Origin: Basidiobolus ranarum | Lineage: Eukaryota; Basidiobolomycota; Basidiobolomycetes; Basidiobolales | DNA length: 64,000 nt | Direction of reading: 5' to 3' | NCBI GenBank assembly: GCA_040143965.1 | Contig: JASJQH010000001.1 | Span: forward strand, 1-64,000 | Shown: in pieces, positions 1 through 12,000 of the stretch | How the letters are laid out: each line of letters opens with the position of its first letter | How positions within the stretch are numbered: position 1 is the first letter of the stretch | Made by a program: the position numbers and the translations under genes | Notes under the pieces: generated by a model | The model's database searches: none | The model's input: the letters and a program-made list of their open reading frames with translations, nothing else | Told to the model about the DNA's origin: nothing

Positions 1-134
1 ACGGAGAATGCACCAAAGTACTTTAGCAACAGTCAATATGCCAACTAAATTACACTAGTAACAAACCAACCTGAGACAGTACGAAGTAACCACACCATCA
101 ATCCAACCAACAGTCGAACTGGTTACATCTAGGG

Positions 135-505
135 GATAAGATATCGTAAAACCGAATGCTCGTTCCATCTCACAAGCTAACGCTAATTATCTTGTTTGTC
201 TTTATCTCTAACGGCAACTAAGGGTGCTTAAGGTTGGGTGGCACAAGATGATCTATTCTTACCATCACCTCCCTAGTTGGCTATGGCTAGTAGAATTATA
301 TGTGGCAAAGTGATCTAAGGGCATTTTATCTATCTAATTACACAGAAACTGTCGCAGGGGTGGGTTTGATCAAAGAGAACATATTATCTTTGCAGATGAT
401 CTATCAACCCTTTATCACAACAGATCATCGTTTCCTTTTATCTGTAAATTCTGGCATTTAGGTGGCTGCTGTAAAGACAACCGTGATTTTCCGACTGGAT
501 CTATC
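135..505. promoter_or_regulatory. Cluster of GATA-type motifs
   Basis: At least ten GATA/TATC cores occur in about 370 bp, for example at 135, 188, 203, 327, 331, 385, 402, 413, 439 and 502. Several have the fuller TGATAG, TGATAA or AGATAA form bound by fungal GATA zinc-finger factors. Binding is inferred, not shown. Confidence 0.35.
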
Positions 506-750
506 ACACAAGTAAACTGTCACTTTAAAGTATATTTTTCTTACTCCCACGACCAAGCCATGTTCCGCTAATTTTTCCACTCTGAGTATTCTTGTTTCGA
601 TTTATCCATGCTCCAATTTACCCGAATATAATTTCGTTGACATATGATCTTTGCTTACACATTTCAAACAACTACCGCTGCGAAATTAGGTGAATGGGCG
701 AGTATTGGTTCTAGTGTTCAAGCGTGTATTGGCTTTGGTATTCAACTATT

Positions 751-822
751 GGAATTAGAGAATGGGGTATTAGTGGAATTCGAGAAGGGGATATTAGTGG
801 AATTAGAGAATGGGATATTAAT
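751..822 (+). repeat. 24-bp tandem repeat, three copies
   Basis: Three adjacent 24-bp units begin at 751, 775 and 799. Each starts GGAATT and ends in ATTAGT or ATTAAT, with a few substitutions between copies. The length is a multiple of three, so the repeat stays open in one frame and gives Leu-Glu-rich translations. Confidence 0.9.
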
Positions 823-1028
823 TCCTTGATACTCATGTGCTATTTAATGTTACTAATATATCTGAGCTTCAATTAAATGACAAATCAGAGATACATGATT
901 GGCTTGCAATTGTACAATGTGATGGTTGAGCGGTGGAACATGTGATGCCGATTCTAACATCACAGTCTGCATTTCGATGATAAATCCGCCGCATGCTTGG
1001 GATTAGGTCTGTGTACTCCCTACTTTCA

Positions 1029-1036
1029 TATATAAG
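1029..1036 (+). promoter_or_regulatory. TATA-like box of the carnitine carrier gene
   Basis: ATATATAAG lies about 100 bp upstream of the ATG at 1136, a usual spacing once a short 5' leader is allowed for. Confidence 0.4.
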
Positions 1037-1135
1037 CCGATATCATGCCTCGTAGTTACTTATTGGCATTGGTGATTCCTTTACTCTCTTCACATTATCA
1101 GTCTAAACCATCTCTACTTCTAATATAAATTAAAA

Positions 1136-2220
1136 ATGAGCGCTGAACAAGTTATTCCTAGCCCCGCTTCATTAGTTGAAAAGTCTGTTCAGATTAAGGA
1201 AGAGCCCAAAGCAAGTGCCAACTCTGGTGTCAAATCTTTCCTTTCAGGTGGTTTTGGTGGTATTTGTCTGGTAGCTGCTGGTCACCCACTTGATCTTATT
1301 AAAGTCCGTCTTCAAACCTCCAACAACTACACCGGTATTGTTGATTGTTTCAAGAAAACCATTGCCCGTGATGGTTTCCGTGGTCTTTACCGTGGCTTGT
1401 CTACCCCTCTTATAGGAGTCACTCCTATCTTTGCTACCTGCTTCTGGGGTTATGATATGGGCAAGAAGTTGCAAATTTGGGCTCTCGGTTTGGTAAGTCC
1501 TTCGCATATTATCTTCTCATAGTTTCAATTACTGATTTCATTTGAAATTTATTAGGATCCTAATGCCAAGTTGAGCATGGGTAATATTCTTTTCGCTGGT
1601 GGTTTCTCTGCCATTCCTGCCACTCTTCTCATGGCTCCCACCGAACGTATCAAGTGCCTCCTCCAGATCCAAGGTGATGCCGGTGGTGTCCAGAAGTACA
1701 AGGGTCCTATTGATGCCGCTATTGGTATTTTCAAGGAAGGTGGTATGCGTAGTTTGTTCAGAGGTACCGGTGCTACATTACTGAGAGACGTCCCTGGATC
1801 CGTTGCTTATTTCGGTGCTTATGAGTTTGCCAAGGCCGCTTTGTCTGGTAACTCTGGCCCTGATACTTTGAGTCCTATGGCTGTCTTGGTTGCTGGTGGT
1901 CTTGCTGGTATGGCTAATTGGGCTGTTGCCATTGTAAGTAAAATAAGTTCTATATATATTTCTTGACATGCGGTAAATCAGATTTAGTAACTAATTATCT
2001 TGTACAATAGCCTCCTGATGTCTTGAAATCTAGACTTCAAACTGCACCTGAAGGTACTTACAAGGGTGTTGCTGATGTGTTCACTCACCTTATTCGTACT
2101 GAAGGACCTGGTGCCTTATTCCGTGGTCTTGGTCCTGCTATGTTGCGTGCTTTCCCTGCCAATGCTGCCTGTTTCCTTGGTGTTGAAGCATCCCTCAAGT
2201 TTATGAACCAAATCTGGTAA
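1136..2220 (+). CDS. CRC1: Mitochondrial carnitine/acylcarnitine carrier
   Basis: SLC25-family inner-membrane carrier that exchanges acylcarnitine for carnitine and so feeds acetyl or fatty-acyl units into mitochondria. Exons are 1136-1492, 1556-1933 and 2011-2220; joined they give 314 residues, normal for the family. Three mitochondrial-carrier repeats are visible, each with its P-x-[DE]-x-x-[KR] signature: [15 protein letters not shown] and PPDVLKSR. The P-T-E-R-I-K-C form of the second repeat and the YRGL and [19 protein letters not shown] segments match the carnitine carrier branch better than ornithine or citrate carriers. Both introns start GTAAGT. The roughly 30-residue N-terminal extension before the first repeat is unremarkable. 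Substrate assignment is by family resemblance only. Confidence 0.88.
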
Positions 2221-2776
2221 AGCTATCGTCTGGAGTAGCCTGAACTCATTCCACATGGACATTTATTCAGCCACATTTACATTGTATCTAATACCTTATT
2301 ACTTTGCATCTTTTTCACATGATTCTCTTGAATTAGTTAGATATTTTGATTCCATCAAGCCATGGACCAAAATTCATCTCAATACCTAACTCAATGTAAA
2401 GTTTATTAACCATATATAGGTTCTTGATTGGCCATTTTCCATTAAATCTCTTCCTTGAACCAATAATATTTCGTCACGAGCATTATTATTAGGAAATTCT
2501 TAAGCCCTTGGAAATGTATTATTAGGTTATATATGTCCAAATGGAATGCACTTCATTTAAATTAGCATTTGGTCTTATATTTGTCTTACATTTCTACTTG
2601 CGGTGAAATGTGTTAGTCCACTGTAAGTAACACAATGGTAATCATAAGATTTCTTGATACATGAGCTTTTATTTGGTATGTGAGAATTATGAATATGTAT
2701 AAAAGAATGCGTATGTCAGAATTTAGACGGTATATCGGATTTAGTTACATCAATTGGTGAATATCCCTGGCTAAAC
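2221..2776. other. Convergent 3' intergenic region
   Basis: AT-rich sequence between the carrier and trehalase stop codons. I see 3'-UTR-like sequence only. Confidence 0.6.
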
Positions 2777-5048
2777 TTAAACTGCTGGATCCGGTGACTG
2801 ACTATGTGAGGGACGTGTCTTAAAGAATGAATCCGGTGTTATAAGGGTTCCTAAAGCCCTGCGCATATGAGTAGTTAAATAACTAAGACCAAGTTGATAA
2901 CTAGCATTCATCCAGCCGAAACCTTCACGTGGTACAAATTTGAAATCTACACCGACATTACCGTATTCAACCTTAACTTGATGCGTCATTCCTACGATAT
3001 CAAACTTTTCAGGAACAACTCCGTTAAAGTCGACAAAAGATTTGGTAATAGTATATAGCCAACGATAGGCTAAACGACGAGCAATATCGACGTATCCGTA
3101 CTTCTCAAGACCTACCCAAGCTAACATCTGATGAGGGGCCCAACCGAAGGGGTAATCCCATTGTCGATTGGGACGAGAAAGTGAGATGAGTCCTCTAGAT
3201 TCCTCGGTACCACATACCAATCCACCAGTGACTTCAAATTTCTTAACACAAACCTGAACTGTCTTTTCGGCTTGTTCTTTGGAAGCGCATCCAGCCCAGA
3301 GTGCCCAAAGGGATGTCACTGATTCGTAGGTAATCTGTTTTTCCTGGCGAGTATCATAGTCAAAGTAAAGTCCCTTCTCTTCATTCCATAAAAAGCGATC
3401 AATCAAAGCCTTGCGTCTTCTGGCACGTTCAAACCAAGGTTCGCTTGCAACAATAGTACCATCGGATAAGGTAAGTTTGTCATCAAAGATATTGCGAATA
3501 GTCTCTCCGATATCAATTTCATATTTGTATAACAATGCATTTAAGTCGATTGTGGCAAGGTATGCACAACGTTTTTCAAAGCGATACGTTGTATCATGAC
3601 CGGACTCACGTACTGCTCGATCGTTGATAAAGTAGTCATCAAGTTCAGGCTCAATAACTTGACCTTCATTGTATAGCTTCTGATATGTCTCAATATCAAC
3701 TCCATGTTTTTCGGCAAAGGGGGCTATCACATGATCGAAATGAGTTGCTTCCGTTTCGGGAGGCATTCCGATTCCTGTAGGATGATAACGACTAAGTCCG
3801 CATTTTGGATCCAAACGAGGTTCACAGTTCCAAACAGTGTGATATTCTTTAATAGCGGCACCAAATGTATCAGCCAGCCATTTCTTATTGGCCTCGGGAT
3901 CAGCAGGGGGAAGAGCGTCATACACTTTCAAGGCCATATCTGTCAGAAATGGAGGCTGCGAACGAGTAAGATAATAACTACGGTTGGCATTCAGAATTTT
4001 GCCATAATGCTTGATCTCATATACAAAATTATCGACCATGCCCTTCGCTAGTTCAAGTTTACCATCAATCAATAAACCTAGCGATTCAAAGTATGAGTCC
4101 CATCCGTACATTTCGTTGAATCTACCACCAGGAACAACAAATGGTACACCTCGCATGTTTTCAACTCCATTTTCATCTTGGTATTTCTCCATTGCCAAAG
4201 CCAAAATACCGGGCTTGTTGTTGATGCTGCGTACAAATTCGGGGGTGATCATGTCAGGAAGACGTTCAACTTCAAGGTTAAGGTGAGGTCTACTTTTAGA
4301 TGCATTAACGTAGTATTCGAAAGTCTCATCTTCTCCAGAAGGTACATAAATACGTGGACTATGGTTGGCAGTTCTGTTTTTAGGATCTTTACAAATGATT
4401 TCAAATCCCTCCGCGTCAATTCGTCTAGTGAGGCCATCCCAGAAGTGATGCTTTATCATTCGAGACAGTCTATCGACAGGATTTTCGTTCAATCTAGCTT
4501 CATCAATGACAATATGTTTACGTCCATAATCAGAAGCTAGAGCAAGTTCTTGTAACAAATTGGAGAGCATATAGGTACCGCGAATATCGTATTTGAGATA
4601 ACCACCCGAATGAGCGGTACCTACTTGAAGAACTTTAGGTCCAACATCGTTGACGGTAATCTGAAAATCTCCATCAGTATCTTCCTGAGAAAGAATGGTT
4701 TGCCAAGTGTCCTCAACATCAATCAAAAACTTTCTTGGTCGAGAAGATTTTTCATCTAGAAAAGATAGTAATTAGAACTGGGAACATAAAAAAATGATAG
4801 TGTAGAGAAATATCTACCATGTGAAGCTCTTCTACGTCGACGGAATGACTCATTGTTGTCTGACTGAGGTGGTCTAGAAGAATTTGACTGGACAGAAACT
4901 CATGTTAGTTTGGTAGGGATTTAGTAGCGTGTAAATATAGACTTACAGTGCTAAGGGTTCTGTTGCGTAGTAGTTTCTTGTTGGAATCGGACACGTTTGT
5001 ATAATACTCAGCTGCAGGAGCCAGAATGTTAGTGTCAGCGTCCGTCAT
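2777..5048 (-). CDS. NTH1: Neutral trehalase (Ca2+-binding, PKA-regulated type)
   Basis: Cytosolic GH37 enzyme that splits trehalose into two glucoses when fungal cells leave stress or dormancy. Exons on the minus strand are 5048-4947, 4887-4818 and 4755-2777, giving 716 residues. Both trehalase signatures are present: [19 protein letters not shown] and [12 protein letters not shown]. The N-terminal part carries a basophilic kinase site, RRRRRAS, split from the body by intron 2, then the calcium-binding loop [16 protein letters not shown]. This layout (14-3-3/PKA region, calcium loop, catalytic domain) is that of yeast Nth1 and rules out an acid, secreted trehalase; there is no signal peptide. 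The start at 5048 is the first ATG in frame, and the phases of both introns agree. A TATA-like element sits just upstream. Confidence 0.95.
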
Positions 5049-5111
5049 GCTAGATTAGTTGAGGCTCAAAGGGATAATGAGTGGTCGAAAGGAGTGTATT
5101 TTGGAGCAAAG

Positions 5112-5124
5112 ACTATTTATATAT
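5112..5124 (-). promoter_or_regulatory. TATA-like box of the trehalase gene
   Basis: Read on the minus strand this is AATATATAAATAG, about 65-75 bp upstream of the trehalase ATG at 5048. Confidence 0.4.
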
Positions 5125-5595
5125 TCAATAGTAATTTGACAGAATAAATAGTGAGTTAATATTAAAACAGCTAATTCGAAAGGAGTGGTTATACGCAAAC
5201 GTAGTACGTAAAAATGCAGTAACCTGATAGATTCGACAAAAGTCTAGATGAAGATACTTATATGCGAAATGAATGTAGTATATATATTGGAGTGGATGAC
5301 GTAAAATTCGAAGAGAAAACGAACACTGATAGTCAATTCGTATCTTGAAATCTTATCATCATATATTGATTGGTTCACAAAGGCTGAGGATCCAAAGAAA
5401 GGTCACAATGAAGAGAGTTAGATCCCTCTCACGTCACTAGAGTCTCTCACTGGGCAAAGATCAATGATGAAGTTTTCTTTTTCTATTATGACGTATTGTA
5501 CTGATTGGAATAGAAGATGTGTCATATATATGATTTTGGGGGCACAAGATCGCTCACGTTATCGGACTGTACGGTTAAACATTTGGCTAAAGACT

Positions 5596-5622
5596 ACCAC
5601 ATCCACCACATCCACCACATCA
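5596..5622 (+). repeat. 9-bp tandem repeat (ACCACATCC)3
   Basis: Three consecutive copies of ACCACATCC, the last ending in A, lie in the trehalase upstream region. Confidence 0.85.
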
Positions 5623-6034
5623 CTAAAATACTGTAGTAACCTGACTTATTCCAGAGCAACTCTACAAACGTTTCTGATAAACTGGTAGAATGGGATTGAA
5701 TACTGACGGATGGAACATAATAGTAACATATGTGACGACAATAATAATAAGAAAATGCGCTCAAGTGACTCGGATCAATCCGATTACAGAATCTATTTAT
5801 ATATATTGATTACATAAAGATATTTATTCGCTAGCTACAAGTTGAAATATTTCCCGATATAACAGGTGAATAATAAGACTCACAAATGAGCGTTGGATGG
5901 TGAGGATTTTCTACAACAGAATCAGGCAACAGAGCCAGGCAAGGGTTAGGCAGCAGAATCAGGCAACAGAGTAAGGGTTGAAGTGGACATAAGAATAATA
6001 ATGCAAGTGGATCTGATCTAAAAACGAATATTGA

Positions 6035-7882
6035 CTACCTGAGAAATTGCTTGTAAACTGAATTATCGCTCTCATCCACAAAAGGACATTCAAGATTGCT
6101 TAAAAATGCATGGAATTGTTTGGATTCATTTGGAGGCACCTGTAAACCAACTAACACGCGGCCAGTATCTAAATAGAGTCGATAAATATGTAAGGATACG
6201 ACAAAAAGATACGACAAAATGGAGAAAACTCCGTCACTAACCAGCACCAAAATTCCGGTAATGGAAGAGGCTAACATTCCATCCAACTTTCAATCCTGTC
6301 AAGAATTTTTGTAAAGCTCCTGGTCGCTCAGGAAACTCAAATCTGTACAGTCGTTCATTCTCAACCTCACTTCTTCCGCCAATCAAATAGCGTACATGAG
6401 TTTTGGCCATCTCATTATCACTGATATCTTCACCTTTCATCCCATTGTTTTCCAATTCATCGAAAATTTCCCTGAGCTCCACCCTACGATTGGCAACAGA
6501 GAACGAAGTAAAAATGTGCGCTTGTTTGGGATTGGAGTATCGATAGATGAATTCGGTAATGGGACGTGGATAAATTACGTTGTAAAGTTTCATAAAACTT
6601 CCTGGCTCTTCCGGAATAATAGCCGTGATTATCGCCTCACGCTTTTCTCCCAGTTCAGAGCGTTCAGCCACAAATCGAAGCCGATCAAAATTCATATTGG
6701 CGCCACTGGTAACTGCTACAATAGTCTTACCTTCGAATTGGTTTTGAGACACCCATTTTTTGGCGCCAGCAACACCTAGAGCGCCAGCAGGCTCGATAAT
6801 GGACCGTGAATCTTTAAACGAGAGTTAGATTTCTGCCCAGAAAGTTACATGTTATCATATATAAAGACCTTCAAATATATCTTTGATAGCAGCACATAAT
6901 TGATCATTAGAAACCTGAACTATATCGTCCAACAGCTCATTACAAATGCGAAAGGTCTCTGTTCCTACTAATCGTACAGCAGCACCGTCTGCAAACAGAC
7001 CTACTTCTGCCAGTTGGCAAGGTCGGCCCTGAGCAAGAGCTTCGGTCATAGCAAACGAATCATGCGTTTCTACTCCAATAACTTTAATTCTGGGACATAT
7101 TTGCTTTACATAAACGGCGATACCAGCAGCAAGACCACCACCACCAACTGCACAGAAAATCGCGTCAATGTTATCTAGAGGTTGTTGTTTTAGAATTTCA
7201 AGCGCCACAGTGCCTTGGCCAGCAATGACGTAAGGATCGTCGTAGGGTGGAATATTAACTAGACCACACTCTGACGCCAGGCGAGCGCATTCAACCTTTG
7301 CAGCATCAAAATCATCTCCATAAAGAATAACGTTTCCACCTAGGCGCTTGACATTTCGCCATTTTATTTCGGGAGTTGGTACAGGCATTACAATGGTGGC
7401 TTTGATACCCAGCTTTTGAGCAGCGAAAGCTATTCGAAATATCACCTTATTAATCAAACACTCACATAAACCGTTCAGTATCATTATATAGAGACTTACC
7501 AACCCCTTGAGCATGGTTACCATCAGAGCAAGCAATAACTCCTCTAGATTTTTCTTCCGCTGTTAAATTATACATTTTGTTATATGCGCCACGGATTTTG
7601 AAGGAAAACACTGGCTGCAGATCTTCTCTCTTGAGAAGGATATCATTATTGATGCGATTGGACAAGTTAACGGCATGTTGTAAAGGGGTCTGTATAGCAA
7701 CATCATACACAGGAGCGGTCAGAATAAGTTGCAAATAGTCAGGGTGCTCGTGCAACTTTGAGACATCAACGCTCTAGAAACAAATATTAGTAACGTATAC
7801 CCGTTAGTTGTATAGGCATATTATCTTTAACTTGAGATATGTGAGCGGTAGGATTCAAATGACTGGCATCCAATTGCACCAT
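6035..7882 (-). CDS. ILV1: Threonine dehydratase (biosynthetic, two C-terminal ACT-like domains)
   Basis: PLP enzyme converting threonine to 2-oxobutanoate, the first step of isoleucine synthesis. Exons are 7882-7832, 7773-7500, 7429-6869, 6811-6242 and 6168-6035, giving 529 residues. The PLP lysine lies in [11 protein letters not shown] and the phosphate-binding glycine loop is [10 protein letters not shown]. After the catalytic half come two regulatory ACT-like domains, seen as RPGALQKFL and VLVGLQVP segments, through which isoleucine normally inhibits the enzyme. The exon 3/4 join restores the conserved [21 protein letters not shown] stretch and requires a weak GTCTTT donor. The exon 1/2 donor (GTTAAA) is also weak, and the predicted N terminus has no clear mitochondrial presequence, so a further upstream exon may be missing. 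Confidence 0.9.
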
Positions 7883-9054
7883 TTCCTATTTAGAATTATC
7901 TTTTAGATATCGGCCAGTGGTAAAGCTAAGACTCAAATAACTAGATAGGGTGCAGCATGTAAGACGGACCAACTTGCTCTTAAATAGACAGAAAACCCAT
8001 GTATAATCTTCCCAATCTACATTGTCGATCCAAGCTGTAGGGCCACTCTTATCCTTTGACAAAGTTCGCTATCCACCAATCTCTCTGATAACCTGGTACC
8101 AGTTTACATCTTGATTGCCAGAGATTGCTGTGCTTTGTGTCTAAGAGATACTGATTCTGATGAGCCCATCACAAGCTTAATAAACTACGAGGTACAGACA
8201 TCATGTAAGAAATTAAACCAATCTATAAATGGGAAAAATCTGTCGATACATGAGCACTAAAGATAGGTCGACCAGAAAGATGCAATATGAGTCAAGCATC
8301 GTTCCATTGGTGATGCACTCTTCTGCTAACAATGTTGACCAAGAAGCCGGATTTGGCTGAGTAATTGCCAACCCTAAAGCATGTATCGAGTTTTACCCAA
8401 CTGCTAAATTTCACTAGCTAAATTTCACTAATCAGCAACCCAAAGCTTTGGATTTTCTTGGCGTTAACCGAAGAACTTGAAGTAATAGTTAGTCCACAAA
8501 TAAGTAGTGGTAAATAGATATAATCAACAAAGCATTATTGCCAGTAAAATTGACCTGGCTTATCAAATCATGGTTTGATGATTAACGAAATAGTGCAATA
8601 ACCTAACCCAAAATGTTAATTTGAATTTTCAACATGACTTCTACAGGTATTCATGAAAAAAAAGAAATACAAGCGCGAGTGATTTTTTTTCCATCATGAT
8701 TTTTTTTCTTTTTGACTTTTTTTTTTGCTCTAAAAATGATCAGTCACTAGCATATACTAGATATTGAAGGAACCAGAGACTACTTGCTTGACTTGTTTTT
8801 GAGCGGGTGTTGTAGAGTGTTTCTTTCACGTTTACATAAAGGCCTTCATACAGACCTCCCTACAATTTCTTCGTACATAGAGCTCTAAACTAAGTTAATA
8901 ATTCAACGTCCTTGTCATTTGCCATAGAAACTTACCACCTCTCTTGTAAAGACCTCCATACAAAGTTCCTCTGTTCGACTTCTATAGAACTTCAATTGCT
9001 CATTTAAGTGAAGATTTTATACTTCCTATTTTTTGATACACAACAATAGAGACC
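7883..9054. other. Divergent intergenic region, ILV1/RRP5
   Basis: About 1.2 kb between two diverging genes. It has poly-A and poly-T runs at about 8655-8725, which are commonly nucleosome-depleted. No gene is seen. Confidence 0.55.
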
Positions 9055-12000
9055 ATGGCTAATCCAAAACGTCAAAGAAACGAGAGTACATCCGTCGGTA
9101 AGCCCGATAGCAAGGACCAAAAGAAGGACAAAAAGAAGTCTGAGAAAGTCCATAAGACTTCCGATGCTGATTCCTCAAAGGCTGCTGTCTCAGCTATTGA
9201 AGATTTCCCTAGAGGTGGAAGTACTGGACTTACTCCTTTGGAATACAAAGATATCAGTAGACAAGTCAATCAGGATATTTTATTCGCTGATACTGCCGCT
9301 GGCTTAGAAGAACCTCCCACTAAGAAAGCCAAATCTTCCAAAAAATCGAAGAAGCAGAAGTCTTCTACAAGCACCAACGAAGAAGAGAAGGAGGAGAAGC
9401 CCAAGAGAATTGAAAGTTTGAATTTCAAGCGCTTGGCTACCGGAACTCTTATGATGGGTGTTGTTACTCAAATTAATGAACTCGATATTGCTGTCTCTCT
9501 CCCCAACCATTTGATCGGTTTCGTTTCTATAACTGAAGTCTCTGATGCTATCTCCAAGGCTGTTGAGGCTGCTGCCAGGGCTGAAGAAGATTCTGATGAT
9601 GAAGGGTCGGACCCAGTTCTTCCTAGCTTAAATGAGTTATTCAAAATTGGACAGTATGTTAACTGCGCTGTTACAAAGCTAGAGGGTTCTTCCGACAAAA
9701 GTGCCAGTGCTAAGAAACGTATTGAACTTAGTTTGAATCCATCCACAGTTAATGCTGGTATTATGAAGGATGACCTATGTGAGGGTATGCTCCTCTCCGT
9801 CTCAATTCAAAGTGTTGAAGATCATGGTTATTTGTTATCTATGGGTGTTGACGGAGTTACTGGATTCTTGCATAAGAACGACGCTGCCTCTTATATCAAA
9901 GAGAATGGAGACCAACCTTTGTCTGTTGGTCAAGTTTTACTTTGTGGTATTAAGAGCGTCCCTGAAAATAACAGAACTATCAATATGACACTCGACCAAC
10001 AGGTTCTCGTTAAGGCTACACCTGCCCATACTTTATCTAACATGTCTTCCTTGGTTCCTGCTACCTTAATTAATGGAATGATTACCGCCATTAACCCCAA
10101 TGGTCTCACATGCAAATTCATGGGTTTCTATGATGGTACAGTTGATTTCAATCATATCGGTTTCATTGTTGAAAGTGAAGACGATATTTCCAAAGCTTTC
10201 GAAGTTGGCCAAAAGATCCGCGCTCGTATTCTCTACATGTCTCTTGGAGTAAATGAGAAAGTCATTGGTTTATCCCTTGCTCCACAAATTCTTTCTCTTT
10301 CTCAACCCAAGATTACTGGATTCGACTTTAAGGATAATGGCAAAATGATTCCTATCGGAACCATCTTCGAAAAAGTCACTGTCAGAAGAGTTGATTCTGG
10401 TGTCGGTATTTTATGCGAAATTGATGGTGTTGAGGGTGTTGTTGGACATACCCATATTTCACGTTTGTCTGATAGTCATGTCGCCTCTTTGAGTGGACAT
10501 TCCGGCAAATACAAGATCGGTTCTAAGCACCCAGCTCGTGTTGTTGGATATGACTCCTTGGATTGTGTTTTACAACTCAGTATGCAAAAGTCTATTTTGG
10601 ACGAGAAATATCTGAATATTGATGATATTAAAGTTGGTGAAGTGATCAAGGGTAAAATTCATAAGCTTATCAACAATGGTATTCTAATTGAATTTAGTTC
10701 CACCATCAATGGTTTCGTCCCATCTATGCACATGTCTGACATCAAGCTTTTACATCCCGAGAAGAAATTCAAGGCTGGTGATAAAGTCAAATGCAGAGTT
10801 TTGCATACTGATGCTGCCCAAAAGAAGGTTATCCTTACCTTAAAGAAGTCTCTCGTAAGCTCCACACTTCCTATCTTCAAGTCTTACCATGACGCTACTC
10901 CTGGTGCTACTACCCACGGTGTTATTACCTCCGTGAAGCCTACTGGTTGCATTGTCACCTTCTTCGATAACGTTAAAGGATTTGCTCCTCTTCCTGAGTT
11001 AAGTGACTCTTTCATCAAGGACCCTACTTCATACTTCAACATTGGACAAGTTACCAAATGCCGTGTATTGACTGTTGACCCAGAGCGTGAACAACTTCGT
11101 GTCAGCTTCAAGTCCGGTACCACCAGTGAAGCCACCAAGGTGACCCACAATACCGACTTGGGTGTTATTTCTCTCGGTGAAGTTGTTTCTGGTAAAGTAA
11201 CATCATTGTTGGAAGATGCCATCCATTTAATCCTTGAGCCATCTAACATTCGCGCAACACTTCCTGTATCCCACCTGAGTGATCATCTTGGTACCATTTT
11301 GAAGACTATTGTTGGTTCTATCAAGGTTGGAGACACCCTCAACGATTTGGTTGTTTTCGCTAAGAATGAGCAAAAGAGCGTTGCTATGGTATCCAAGAAG
11401 CCTTTGTTAGTCAAGGCTGCTAAAGCTAACCAATTGCCAAAATCCATCGAAGATGTATCTGTTGGATCTATCGTCCCTGGTTACGTGAGAAGCGTTACTG
11501 ACTTTGGTGTTTTCGTTGGATTCCTTGGTGACTTTGGAGGTGTATCATTCAAAAACAACATCTCTGATCAGTTTGTTGCTTCTCCTGCCGATCATTTCAC
11601 TCCTCAGCAAACAGTCCTTTGTAACGTTACATCCGTTAACGTTGAGGAAGGTAAAATTGAATTGTCTCTTAAGCCATCTCAAACTCCTGTGGATAAGACC
11701 TCTTACGCTAAAAATAGCGATTTCATTGAGGAGTACTTTGAAGAACTTAATGAAGGTCACACTGAACAATATTCTCACCCTGGAGAATATGTACAAGGAA
11801 AGGTCCAGCAAATGTTGCCTTATGGATGGATCGTTGAACTTGAGCATGGTATGTCTGGCTTTGTTACTAACGAGCAAACTAAAGATGTCAGTGCCAAGGT
11901 TGGCGATGAAATTGTCGGAAAAATTCTTGATGTCAATCCCGAAAAGAAGATCTACGATTTGACTCTCAAGAGTGAACATGTTAGCGCTAGTGACAAAGCA

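Larger units (their letters stand above)
1..1135. other. Intergenic / carrier promoter region
   Basis: No gene is recognised here. It holds a dense set of GATA cores (about 135-505), a three-copy 24-bp repeat and a TATA-like box ahead of the carnitine carrier. A short open frame at 644-829 is made largely of the repeat and is not credible as a gene. Confidence 0.6.
5049..6034. other. Trehalase upstream region
   Basis: It separates the trehalase start from the end of the threonine dehydratase gene, both on the minus strand. It contains a TATA-like element, a 9-bp tandem repeat, and two copies of an 18-bp CAGAATCAGGCAACAGAG-like stretch near 5918-5970. The short open frame at 5464-5688 shows no gene-like features. 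Confidence 0.55.

Noticed and set aside
1244-1507. 87-codon minus-strand open frame over the carnitine carrier
   Set aside because: Antisense shadow of exon 1, with no family resemblance and broken by the carrier's intron structure.
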